Shown here piece by piece: positions 49,696 to 59,124 of a stretch of 64,000 bases of DNA. Numbering within the stretch: position 1 is the first letter of the stretch; every line of letters starts with the position of its first letter. The stretch is from NCBI GenBank assembly GCA_021738625.1, contig JAIPBS010000001.1, positions 62,001-126,000 of the forward strand. Direction: 5' to 3'. The position numbers and the translations under genes were made by a program. The stretch comes from Bacteroidales bacterium (GTDB lineage: Bacteria; Bacteroidota; Bacteroidia; Bacteroidales; JAIOZK01). A model generated the notes under the pieces. It saw nothing but the letters and a program-made list of their open reading frames with translations. It was not told the DNA's origin and ran no database searches.

Positions 49696-51687
49696 ATGAC
49701 AAACAAAGGCACATACGACCAACTGGTATTCACTGAAAAAGACAAATGCAGGGTATGCTATACCTGCGTCAGGGAATGCCCCGTGAAGGCCATCAAGATT
49801 TCTGATGGGCAGGCGGAGGTCATGCATGAGCGTTGTATCGCCTGTGGCAATTGTGTGAAGGTATGCAGCCAGGGAGCCAAGGTATTCCTTTCGACCATAG
49901 AGGCCGTCGAACGCCTGCTTGAATCAGGGGAAAAAACGGCAGCCATCGTGGCGCCCAGCTTTCCCGCTGAATTCAGTGAAGTGGATGAGTACGGATTGTT
50001 TGTCGGAATGCTACGGAAACTTGGGTTTGATTATGTTAATGAAGTGGCTTTCGGCGCCGACATGGTTTCAAGGGAATACAAGGATTTGCTCGACAAAAGC
50101 GACGGGCCCTGGATTTCATCGGATTGTCCTGCAATTGTAAATTACATCAGGCACTATCACTCCAATCTGATCGAAAACCTGGCGCCCATCGCTTCTCCTA
50201 TGGTTGCCGTTACGCGCATCCTCAAAAAGAAATATGGCGACAAGTTGCGGGTGGTCTTCATCGGACCCTGCATCGCCAAAAAAGCCGAATCATCAGAGGT
50301 GGACGCCGTCCTCACCTTTAAGGAATTAAAATTAATGTTTGAAGCAAAGAAAATCACCCCCGGCGTGGTGGGGTCCTCACAATTTGACCCTCCTCATGCC
50401 GGTAAAGGTTCAATTTTTCCCATCAGCCGGGGGTTGCTTCAAAACATGGGCATACAGGAAGACATCAGCGAAGGAAATGTGACGGTTGCCGCCGGCAGGC
50501 AGAACTTCCGGGAAGCCATCAACGAATTTGAAAACAGACAACTGGAATCCAAACACCTGGAGTTGCTTTGCTGCGACGGATGCATCCTGGGAGCAGGTAT
50601 GAGCGCCCCGGGCAAGAAATATGCACGCCGCGCAAGAGTGACCAAATTTGTTCAAGACAAACTGAAAAACATTGACAATGATCAGTGGGAAAAAGATATA
50701 GAAGATTTTAAGGAAGTTGATTACCGCCAGGAATTTGATGCCGCCGACAGGCAGATCAATGAACCCTCGGAAGAACAAATCAGGAGAGTGCTCAAAAGCA
50801 TGGGCAAAACCAAAGAGATAGACCTGCTGAACTGCGGGGCCTGCGGTTACGACACCTGCCGTGAGCATGCCATCGCGATCGTGCAGGGTCTGGCCGAGAA
50901 TGAGATGTGCCTGCCCTTCACCATCGAAAGGCTGCACAATTCCATTGACAAGCTAAATTTCTCGAACAGGGAACTGGCCAACGCCAAGATGGCCCTGAAA
51001 CAATCGGAAAAGCTGGCCCATATGGGACAACTTTCAGCCGGCATCGCTCACGAGCTGAACAATCCGTTGGGCGTGATCACCATGTACAGCAACATCCTGA
51101 AAGACGAATCAAAACAAGATGACCCCGTTCGCCAGGACCTGGAGCTGATCGTAGAACAAACCGACCGCTGCAGGAAAATTGTGGGCGGACTGCTCAACTT
51201 TGCAAGGCAGAACCAGGTAAAGCTCAGCGATACCGATATGGATGAGTTCATTAAAAACAGCATCAGCTCCATCATCAAACCTAAAAACGTTAAGATCAGT
51301 TATGAGAACAAGGCTCAAGATACAATCGCAAAGATCGACAGGGACCAGATGATGCAGGTGCTGACCAACCTGGAAAAGAACGCGGTGGAAGCCATGCCGC
51401 AAGAAGGCGAGCTCAGGCTTTCGCTGGAAGATGATAAAGATTACATCATCATCAACATAAGCGATACGGGCGGTGGAATCCCCCCGGAAAACATGGAAAA
51501 ACTGTTTACGCCTTTCTTCACCACCAAGGAGATCGGCAAAGGCACCGGGCTCGGACTTCCGCTGGTTTACGGTATCGTGAAGATGCACAAAGGAAAAATT
51601 GATGTGAAATCCAATACGGATACGGACAAAGGCCCGACAGGCACCACCTTCATCCTGCGGATTCCAAGAGATAAAGACCAATTGTAA
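49696..51687 (+). CDS. Hydrogenase-like H-cluster protein fused to histidine kinase (putative sensory [FeFe]-hydrogenase)
   Basis: CRVCYTCVRECP and CIACGNCVKVC; SSDCPAIV, GPCIAKKAE, LCCDGCILGAG; CGACGYDTC cluster domain; LSAGIAHELNNPLGVI H box and ATPase domain. Confidence 0.93.
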   Translation: MTNKGTYDQLVFTEKDKCRVCYTCVRECPVKAIKISDGQAEVMHERCIACGNCVKVCSQGAKVFLSTIEAVERLLESGEKTAAIVAPSFPAEFSEVDEYGLFVGMLRKLGFDYVNEVAFGADMVSREYKDLLDKSDGPWISSDCPAIVNYIRHYHSNLIENLAPIASPMVAVTRILKKKYGDKLRVVFIGPCIAKKAESSEVDAVLTFKELKLMFEAKKITPGVVGSSQFDPPHAGKGSIFPISRGLLQNMGIQEDISEGNVTVAAGRQNFREAINEFENRQLESKHLELLCCDGCILGAGMSAPGKKYARRARVTKFVQDKLKNIDNDQWEKDIEDFKEVDYRQEFDAADRQINEPSEEQIRRVLKSMGKTKEIDLLNCGACGYDTCREHAIAIVQGLAENEMCLPFTIERLHNSIDKLNFSNRELANAKMALKQSEKLAHMGQLSAGIAHELNNPLGVITMYSNILKDESKQDDPVRQDLELIVEQTDRCRKIVGGLLNFARQNQVKLSDTDMDEFIKNSISSIIKPKNVKISYENKAQDTIAKIDRDQMMQVLTNLEKNAVEAMPQEGELRLSLEDDKDYIIINISDTGGGIPPENMEKLFTPFFTTKEIGKGTGLGLPLVYGIVKMHKGKIDVKSNTDTDKGPTGTTFILRIPRDKDQL

Positions 51688-51708
51688 ATGATTTAAAGCT
51701 GAAATGAG

Positions 51709-52104
51709 ATGAATAGCGAAATGAAGAAAATATTGCTGGTTGACGACGACATGGATTATCTGTTCGTGACCAAATCCACCATCAAAAACATGGGATTTGA
51801 AGTCGTTACCGCTGAAGGGCAGAAAGAAGCAGAGGAGAAAATCAAGGAATTCAGGCCTGATCTGGCCATACTCGACCTGATGATGGAAAATGAAGACAGC
51901 GGATTCATCCTCAGCTACAAGCTTAAAAAAAAATATCCGGATGTGCCGGTGATCATCGCCACTTCGGTGACGGCCGAAACCGGCTACACATTCGACCTGA
52001 GCGCTCCCGGTGAAAAGCAATGGATCAAAGCCGATATGTATATGGACAAAGGCATACGCAAAGACCAGCTGCAGCGTGAGATCAGGAAACTGTTAAAACT
52101 TTAA
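51709..52104 (+). CDS. Stand-alone receiver-domain protein
   Basis: ILLVDDDMDYLFVTKSTI...LAILDLMM...YMDKGI. Confidence 0.88.
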   Translation: MNSEMKKILLVDDDMDYLFVTKSTIKNMGFEVVTAEGQKEAEEKIKEFRPDLAILDLMMENEDSGFILSYKLKKKYPDVPVIIATSVTAETGYTFDLSAPGEKQWIKADMYMDKGIRKDQLQREIRKLLKL

Positions 52105-52131
52105 TTGTTAAACATTTTAATCCTCAACACC

Positions 52132-53277
52132 ATGGCAACATTAAAAACATTGATCGTTGATGACGAGCCCGGGATCAGATCGGGAATCAACCGGATCCTG
52201 CGAAATTTCAGCGTTGGCTATCCGTTCATGGATGAGGATTTTGACTTCGATGCCATTGATGCAGCAACCGGAGAAGAAGCCATTGAAATCCTCAACAGCC
52301 AACAGATCGACATTGTTTTGCTCGACAACAAATTGCCGGGCATGGACGGGATCGATGTGCTGGAATACATCAACAAAAAACAAATGGACCTGGCCGTGAT
52401 GATGATCACCTCCTATGCTTCACTGGAACTGGCCATCAAGGCAACCAATAACGGGGCATACAATTTCGTGCCCAAACCATTCACCCCCGATGAACTGAGG
52501 TCTTCCATCGAGAATATCGCCAAACACCTTTTCCTGAAAAGGATGACACGCCGTATGCAAGAGGAAGGAAAACAGATCCGCTTCCAGTTTTTGTCGGTGC
52601 TGTCGCATGAGCTGAAATCACCACTCAACGCCGTTGAAGGATACCTGAAAATGATGCAGGAACGGCAGGTGGGCGATAAGCTGGATGACTACGAAAAAAT
52701 GATCGACCGCTCGCTGGTCAGGATCAAAGGCATGCGCAGCCTCATCATGGACCTGCTCGATCTTACCAAACTCGAATCGGGTAAAAAACAAAAAGAACTT
52801 AAAAAGATCGACCTGAATGATGTGGCAAAAATGGCCATAGACACCATGGAGCCCTATGCCATACAAAGAAATGTGAAGGTAAACTTCGACCCGGTGGAAG
52901 ACGCCACCCTGACAGCGGATGTCGAAGAAATGGAGATCATCTTCAACAACCTGATATCCAATGCCATCAAATACAATAAAGATGGCGGACAGGTAAATGT
53001 TTTCCTGAAACCGGATGATCTGAACATCAGCATCAGAGTTGAAGATACCGGCATCGGCATGTCGGAGGAAGAGCTTTCGAACATCTTCCAGGAATTTGTC
53101 AGGATCAAAAACCAGAAAACCCGCCAGATCACGGGTAGCGGCCTTGGTCTGTCGATCGTGAAAAAACTCACGGAAGAATACGGAGGCGACATCCATGTGA
53201 AAAGCAAGCCCGATGTGGGCAGCACTTTTACGGTGATCCTTCCGGGAACTTTAACAAACAAACCTAAGCAGTCATGA
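52132..53277 (+). CDS. Receiver-histidine kinase hybrid
   Basis: LIVDDEPGIRSGINRIL..VLLDNKLPGMDG..KPFTPDEL then FLSVLSHELKSPLNAVEGYL, NLISNAIKYN, DTGIGM, GSGLGLSIV. Confidence 0.92.
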   Translation: MATLKTLIVDDEPGIRSGINRILRNFSVGYPFMDEDFDFDAIDAATGEEAIEILNSQQIDIVLLDNKLPGMDGIDVLEYINKKQMDLAVMMITSYASLELAIKATNNGAYNFVPKPFTPDELRSSIENIAKHLFLKRMTRRMQEEGKQIRFQFLSVLSHELKSPLNAVEGYLKMMQERQVGDKLDDYEKMIDRSLVRIKGMRSLIMDLLDLTKLESGKKQKELKKIDLNDVAKMAIDTMEPYAIQRNVKVNFDPVEDATLTADVEEMEIIFNNLISNAIKYNKDGGQVNVFLKPDDLNISIRVEDTGIGMSEEELSNIFQEFVRIKNQKTRQITGSGLGLSIVKKLTEEYGGDIHVKSKPDVGSTFTVILPGTLTNKPKQS

Positions 53278-54704
53278 AATTTATTCCGGGAAAATATAAG
53301 ATCCGGGATGAGTCGATGAAGCCTTTCATCGATTCGGAGGAAATATGGTCTTACCTCAAACAAGAAGCTCCCTCCCGGGAACGGGTAAGGGAAGTGATCG
53401 CCAGATCGCTGGACAAGAAAAGACTCAGCCTAGAAGAAACGGCCGTATTGCTCAACACCAGCGATCCGGAAATGATAGAAGAGATCAAAGCCGGCGCCAA
53501 AGCGCTTAAAGAAAAGGTATATGGCAACAGGATCGTGCTGTTTGCCCCGATGTATATTGGCAACCACTGCTCCAACAATTGCAGATATTGCGGATTCAGG
53601 GCCTCAAACAGGGAAGCCATAAGAAAAACATTGAACAGGGAGGAGATCATTACGAATGTGGAAGCCCTGGAAGAAAACGGACAAAAACGACTGATCCTCG
53701 TTTACGGGGAACACAAAAACTATTCTCCCGAATACATCGCCGAAACAGTGAAGACGGTTTACGAAGTGAAGAAGGGAAAGGGCGAGATCAGGAGAGTCAA
53801 TATAAATGCTGCGCCTTTGGACATCGAAGGATACAAAACAGTGAAGGAAGCAGGGATAGGAACGTATCAGGTGTTTCAGGAAACCTATCATCCTAAAGCA
53901 TACAAATGGTACCATCCTTCGGGAAAAAAGGCAGATTATGATTACAGATTGGTATCACTGGACCGGGCCATGGAAGCAGGGATAGATGATGTTGGGATTG
54001 GTGCTTTGTTTGGTTTATATGACTGGCGTTTTGAGGTGATGGGCCTGGTCCGGCATACCAATCATCTGGAGGCTTGTTACAATGTGGGACCGCATACGAT
54101 TTCGTTTCCGCGTTTGCAGAATGCCTCCGCTTATGATATTGATCCGAAATACACTGTTTCGGATGAGGAGTTTATCAGGCTGGTAGCCGTCCTGCGGTTG
54201 GCCGTGCCCTACACTGGCATGATTCTGACGGCAAGGGAGCCAAAGCACATCAGGGAGAAAGTGCTGGAGTTCGGCGTCAGCCAGATCGATGCGGGTACGA
54301 AAATCGAGATCGGCGCTTATTCTGACAAGAAACCGCCCAACCTGCAAGACCTCAACCGGGAACAGTTCCGGATCAATGACGAACGTTCTTTAAATGATGT
54401 GATCGATGAATTGCTGGAAAAGAATATGCTCCCCTCCTTCTGTACGGCATGTTATAGGCTGGGCAGAACCGGCGAGCACTTCATGGAGTTTTCCGTTCCG
54501 GGGTTCATCAAAAGGTATTGCACCCCCAATGCCATTCTCACCCTGGCCGAATACCTGGTGGATTATGCCGGTGAAGAAACGGCCCGCAAAGGCTGGCAGG
54601 TGATCGAACAAAACAAAAAACAGATCGAGGGATTCAGGAATATGGATGAACTGGATAGAAGGATTGAAAGGATAAAGGAAGGGGAAAGAGATATTTATTT
54701 CTAA
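53274..54704 (+). CDS. hydG: [FeFe]-hydrogenase maturase HydG
   Basis: NHCSNNCRYCGFRASNR CX3CX2C; C-terminal CTACYRLGRTGEHFM. Confidence 0.96.
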   Translation: MKFIPGKYKIRDESMKPFIDSEEIWSYLKQEAPSRERVREVIARSLDKKRLSLEETAVLLNTSDPEMIEEIKAGAKALKEKVYGNRIVLFAPMYIGNHCSNNCRYCGFRASNREAIRKTLNREEIITNVEALEENGQKRLILVYGEHKNYSPEYIAETVKTVYEVKKGKGEIRRVNINAAPLDIEGYKTVKEAGIGTYQVFQETYHPKAYKWYHPSGKKADYDYRLVSLDRAMEAGIDDVGIGALFGLYDWRFEVMGLVRHTNHLEACYNVGPHTISFPRLQNASAYDIDPKYTVSDEEFIRLVAVLRLAVPYTGMILTAREPKHIREKVLEFGVSQIDAGTKIEIGAYSDKKPPNLQDLNREQFRINDERSLNDVIDELLEKNMLPSFCTACYRLGRTGEHFMEFSVPGFIKRYCTPNAILTLAEYLVDYAGEETARKGWQVIEQNKKQIEGFRNMDELDRRIERIKEGERDIYF

Positions 54705-54716
54705 TTCCAGATCATT

Positions 54717-54784
54717 GGGGTCTGGTAATTTTGAAAAGATTCCTCGCTTCGCTCGGAATGACAATCTATTTGGAGGATACAGTG
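54717..54784. repeat. Nested-palindrome element, copy D (half copy)
   Basis: aattttgaaaagattcctcgcttcgctcggaatgacaatctatttggaggatacag; matches left half of copy B. Confidence 0.75.
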
Positions 54785-54852
54785 CAAGTTTGAGATTTTG
54801 AGATTTGGTGCTTTAATGAAGAGAATAGTTAACAATATAAAAAATAAATAAA

Positions 54853-56061
54853 ATGTCACGCGGCAGAGACACGAAACCACATATCGGCATCTTCGGACGC
54901 CGGAATTTTGGCAAGAGCTCCTTCATCAATACTTTGGTGAAACAGGATATTGCCATTGTATCGGATCAGCCGGGCACCACCACCGACCCGGTAAAGAAAT
55001 CCATTGAGATCTTCGGCATCGGTCCTGCAGTGATGATCGACACGGCAGGTATTGACGATACCGGGGAACTGGGAATGAAACGGATCAAAAAATCGGTGGA
55101 TGTGATCCGTTCTATCGACCTGGCTATTCTGATGATCGCACAAAACACCTTTGGCAATTATGAAGCGGAACTGATCGACAAGTTCAGTCAATACGATGTG
55201 CCTTACATCATCGTACACAACAAATCGGATATCGAGGCATTGAAACCCGATATGCTCAGCAAGCTGAACGGCTATGCAAAAGAAGACCTTATCGAATTCA
55301 GCTCGGTTGATCCAATCAACCTCGAAACGGTGATCGATCGCATGCGGAAGACCATACCCGAAACCGCCTATCAAAACCCTTCCCTGCTGGGGGACCTGGT
55401 GAATAAAGGTGATATCGTATTGCTGATCACCCCCATCGACTCGGAAGCCCCCGACGGAAGGATGATCCTGCCGCAGGTGATGGCCATCAGGGATGTGCTC
55501 GACAACGATTGCGTGAACATCGTGCTGAAGGAAGATGCCGTGGAAGACTTTTTGAAAAAAACAAACATCAAACCGGCCCTGGCCGTTACCGACAGCCAGA
55601 TGTTTGATCTGGTAGATAAAATGCTGCCCGAAGACATCCCCCTCACAAGCTTTAGCATACTGTTTGCAAGGATGCGTGGGCCGTTTGAAAAATATATTGA
55701 AGGGGCCGCGAAAATTGAGGCATTGCATGAAAACGAGCGGATACTTATATTGGAATCCTGCACCCATCAGGTAAGCTGCGACGACATCGGGCGTTTTAAG
55801 ATTCCCGGTTGGATCAAAAAGCATACCGGGAAAAACATCGAATTTGATGTGGTGGCCAGCCTGAACAAGCTCCCCCGCCCGATCACCAAATATGCCCTGG
55901 TGATCCAGTGCGGAGGCTGCGTGATCACAAGGAAACAACTTGCAGGAAGACTCAAACCGGCCATTGATGCCGGCATTCCGGTGACAAATTATGGCATGGC
56001 CATTTCTTATTTACACGGCATATTCGACAGGGCCATTGCACCATTTTTTAACTATGATTGA
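54853..56061 (+). CDS. hydF: [FeFe]-hydrogenase maturation GTPase HydF
   Basis: GRRNFGKSSFINTL P-loop; CTH...CGGC C-terminal cluster ligands. Confidence 0.96.
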   Translation: MSRGRDTKPHIGIFGRRNFGKSSFINTLVKQDIAIVSDQPGTTTDPVKKSIEIFGIGPAVMIDTAGIDDTGELGMKRIKKSVDVIRSIDLAILMIAQNTFGNYEAELIDKFSQYDVPYIIVHNKSDIEALKPDMLSKLNGYAKEDLIEFSSVDPINLETVIDRMRKTIPETAYQNPSLLGDLVNKGDIVLLITPIDSEAPDGRMILPQVMAIRDVLDNDCVNIVLKEDAVEDFLKKTNIKPALAVTDSQMFDLVDKMLPEDIPLTSFSILFARMRGPFEKYIEGAAKIEALHENERILILESCTHQVSCDDIGRFKIPGWIKKHTGKNIEFDVVASLNKLPRPITKYALVIQCGGCVITRKQLAGRLKPAIDAGIPVTNYGMAISYLHGIFDRAIAPFFNYD

Positions 56062-57152
56062 ATACAATGAAAAACAGCTCTCTATATAATAATTTGGTTA
56101 ATGAATGTTCACGCGAAAACGTGGCAAAACTTCTAAGCGTTGATTCGGAGGTTGAATTAAACGAGCTGTATAAACATGCATTAAACACAAAAAAGCAGTT
56201 CACGGGCAACAACATCTACTTGAGGGGTTTGATCGAATTGTCAAACATCTGCCTTAAAAACTGCTTTTATTGCGGCATCCGCAGAGGGAACGGAAAGGTT
56301 GAAAGATACCAGATGGGATTTAGGGAGATTGTGGATGCCGCTGTTTATGCATGGAAGAATAAATTCGGATCCATTGTGATCCAGTCCGGTGAAAGGAACG
56401 ACAAAGCTTTTGTTTTGTATATCGAAGAATTGCTGGAAGAGATTCACCGGCGAACCAATCATGAATTGGGCGTTACGCTAAGCCTGGGCGAACAAACAGA
56501 AGAAACCTATAAAAGATGGTTTGAGCGCGGAGCCCATCGTTACCTGCTGCGCATCGAAAGCAGCAACGAAGATCTGTTTTACAAGATCCATCCCAAAGAT
56601 GAGCGGCATTCATACACCAAACGGTTAAAAGCGCTGGAAACCATTAAAAAGACAGGGTATCAAACCGGAACGGGGATAATGATCGGACTTCCCTTTCAAA
56701 CAATTGATCACCTGGCAGACGACCTGATCTTTATAAAAGAATTCGGTATCGACATGGTGGGCATGGGCCCTTACCTGGAACATGAGGACACCCCACTTTA
56801 CGAACACAGGCATCTGATTCCCTCCTCTGCCGTCAGGTTCAGGCGCACGCTCAATATGATCGCAAGCTTAAGGCTGCTGATGCCCAATATCAATATTGCA
56901 TCGGCCACGGCCCTTGAAACCCTCGACCCCAATGGCAGGATCATGGCATTACAGGCAGGCGCCAATGTATTTATGCCTAACCTCACACCGGAAGAAAACG
57001 CCATCAATTATTTCCTTTATAAAAACAAACCCCTTTACAATGGGCAAGTTATAAAATACCTGAAGGATTTTGAGGTCAAACTGCAGAAGAGCGCACAATT
57101 GATCGGTTACGGAGAGCAGGGAAATTCACAGAGATACGCAGCCCGTGTGTAA
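56058..57152 (+). CDS. hydE: [FeFe]-hydrogenase maturase HydE
   Basis: NICLKNCFYCGIRRGN; overlaps hydF stop; HydE-like GIMIGLPFQT. Confidence 0.95.
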   Translation: MNTMKNSSLYNNLVNECSRENVAKLLSVDSEVELNELYKHALNTKKQFTGNNIYLRGLIELSNICLKNCFYCGIRRGNGKVERYQMGFREIVDAAVYAWKNKFGSIVIQSGERNDKAFVLYIEELLEEIHRRTNHELGVTLSLGEQTEETYKRWFERGAHRYLLRIESSNEDLFYKIHPKDERHSYTKRLKALETIKKTGYQTGTGIMIGLPFQTIDHLADDLIFIKEFGIDMVGMGPYLEHEDTPLYEHRHLIPSSAVRFRRTLNMIASLRLLMPNINIASATALETLDPNGRIMALQAGANVFMPNLTPEENAINYFLYKNKPLYNGQVIKYLKDFEVKLQKSAQLIGYGEQGNSQRYAARV

Positions 57153-57257
57153 ATATGCCTGTGCCTTTGTATTATTCAGGGATTTGTCGGGGAAATCTTT
57201 TATATTTGTCTATTGGGAAAGATGATCTAACAATAGATTAATTGAAGGCATTGCTAT

Positions 57258-59036
57258 ATGAAACTTAAGCTCGCACCCAAGCTCAGAATATTCCTGCCGA
57301 TCTTTGTTGCAATCATTATTTCCGTATCCGTGATCACCATCGTTTCGATCAACATCTCTAAAAACTCACTCAACATTTTCATTAAAGAAAACCTACAACT
57401 GGAGGTTAAAACCCTGGTTAAAATGTTCGAGAGAGAATATGCCCTGAAACTCGAACAGGTGAAAACCGACCTGCATGTGGCCCATGATTATTTCTATTCA
57501 AAGCCATTCCGTACAACAAACCGGCAAATTGAATTCACGGCCATCAACCAGATCAGTGGAAAACAGCACCAGGTAAATGTAAGCCAATGGCTTTTAGATG
57601 GTGAGCAAATCCAGAAGCAATTCAGCTTTGTTGATCAGATGCAGGATCTATTGGGCGGCACGGCTACCATTTTTCAGAAAATCGACAGCGGCTACCTGCG
57701 GATCAGCACCAACGTGCCCGATGATGAAGGAGGACGGGCCATCGGCACATACATACCCAATTTCTCTCCCGTGGTTCAATCCATCGAAAAAGGCGAAGCC
57801 TATTTCGGAAGGGCCTTTGTGGTGAACGATTGGTACATCACCGCCTACGAGCCCATCCGGCATGAAAATCAGATCATTGGAATGCTATATGTTGGCAGCC
57901 CCGAGAAGGATATAGCCGAACTGAGAGAAATTGTTCTGGATCTGAAAATCGGTAAAAGCGGGTTTCCTTTTGTGTTCGATGACAATGCCACCTTCATCAT
58001 CCATCCTGTTTCGGAAGGAGAAAACTGGGCACATCTCGAGTTTATGCAAAAGATCATGGAGATAAAAAAAGGCACCCTGCGTTATTACTCTCCAACAACC
58101 GAAACCAGCCGTTTTATGGCCTTCGAGTATTTCGAGGGGTTTCACTTTTATGTCGGCGCCACCATTGATCCGGGTATAGAAACACGCAATCTGGTTAGCA
58201 CCATCGTATTTAACTCAATCCTTATCGGGCTGGTCATTCTGATATTGCTTTCCGCATTTGTATATTTTGTTGCCGCAGAAAACATCCACAAGTTTTTACA
58301 GACCATCGAGATCTCAAACGAAAAACTCAGTTCGGCGCGCGAAGCCCTAAAGCGTTCTGAAAAGCTTGCCGAACTCGGTCAGCTATCGGCAAGGATCGTT
58401 CAGGAGATCAGCGAGCCCCTGAAGAGTATCACCGACAACACCAAATCCATTAAAGAAGAGTTCGACCAAGACTCTTCCGTTTACAATCAGTTGGATAAAA
58501 TCGGCCGGGAAGCGGAAAAAAGCAAGAGCATCCTTTCGGGTATCCTAACATTTGCCGAAGGCCAGAAACTCACCCTGAAAGAAACCAACATCAACGATAT
58601 GATGGAAATGGTGATCAGGGACATTGAATTGCCGGCGAACATCAATCTTACTTTCATTAAAGATCCCGATAACGCCATGGCTTTCCTGGATACCGGAATG
58701 ATGATACAGGCCATTCGGAACTTACTGAACAACGCAGTAGAATCGGTCATAGACGAAGGGCAGGTGACAGTTGAAAATATTTCCGACCCTGATTACCTAA
58801 CCATCAGGATAAAAGACAACGGGCCGGGCATTTCCAAAAAAGATACCGGAAAAATATTTGAACCTTTCTACACTCTGCGCGACAGCATTGTACCTAAAGC
58901 CGGACTTGGCCTGTCGGTATCCTATGGGATCATCAAAATGCATCGCGGAAAAATTGAGCTTAAAACAAATAACGACCCGGCAAAAGGAAGCACTTTCACA
59001 GAATTCATCATTAACTTGCCCAGAAATTATTCTTAA
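57258..59036 (+). CDS. Cache-domain sensor histidine kinase-like protein lacking the phospho-acceptor His
   Basis: N-terminal TM, periplasmic Cache-like region, second TM; LSARIVQEISEPLKSI in place of the H box; NLLNNAVES, DNGPG, AGLGLSVSYG ATPase motifs. Confidence 0.88.
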   Translation: MKLKLAPKLRIFLPIFVAIIISVSVITIVSINISKNSLNIFIKENLQLEVKTLVKMFEREYALKLEQVKTDLHVAHDYFYSKPFRTTNRQIEFTAINQISGKQHQVNVSQWLLDGEQIQKQFSFVDQMQDLLGGTATIFQKIDSGYLRISTNVPDDEGGRAIGTYIPNFSPVVQSIEKGEAYFGRAFVVNDWYITAYEPIRHENQIIGMLYVGSPEKDIAELREIVLDLKIGKSGFPFVFDDNATFIIHPVSEGENWAHLEFMQKIMEIKKGTLRYYSPTTETSRFMAFEYFEGFHFYVGATIDPGIETRNLVSTIVFNSILIGLVILILLSAFVYFVAAENIHKFLQTIEISNEKLSSAREALKRSEKLAELGQLSARIVQEISEPLKSITDNTKSIKEEFDQDSSVYNQLDKIGREAEKSKSILSGILTFAEGQKLTLKETNINDMMEMVIRDIELPANINLTFIKDPDNAMAFLDTGMMIQAIRNLLNNAVESVIDEGQVTVENISDPDYLTIRIKDNGPGISKKDTGKIFEPFYTLRDSIVPKAGLGLSVSYGIIKMHRGKIELKTNNDPAKGSTFTEFIINLPRNYS

Positions 59037-59053
59037 AATTATCAGGGCATTCT

Positions 59054-59083
59054 TTTGGATTACAAAATTAATATCTATCTTTG
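59054..59083 (+). promoter_or_regulatory. Bacteroidota-type promoter upstream of rpsT
   Basis: TTTG (59054-59057) - 18 nt - TATCTTTG (59076-59083). Confidence 0.6.
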
Positions 59084-59124
59084 CACGCCCAAAAACACTT
59101 GGAGTTTTAACAAAAGATATAACG

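Noticed and set aside
51109-52020. 303-aa minus-strand ORF
   Set aside because: Antisense shadow spanning the end of the H-cluster kinase and the following receiver.
54390-54764. Minus-strand 124-aa ORF starting MSFRAKRGIFSKL
   Set aside because: Begins in repeat copy D and runs antisense through the 3' end of hydG; no independent coding evidence.
54856-55938. Long (360 aa) minus-strand ORF
   Set aside because: Exact shadow of hydF; His/Phe/Asp-rich antisense composition with no recognisable domain.
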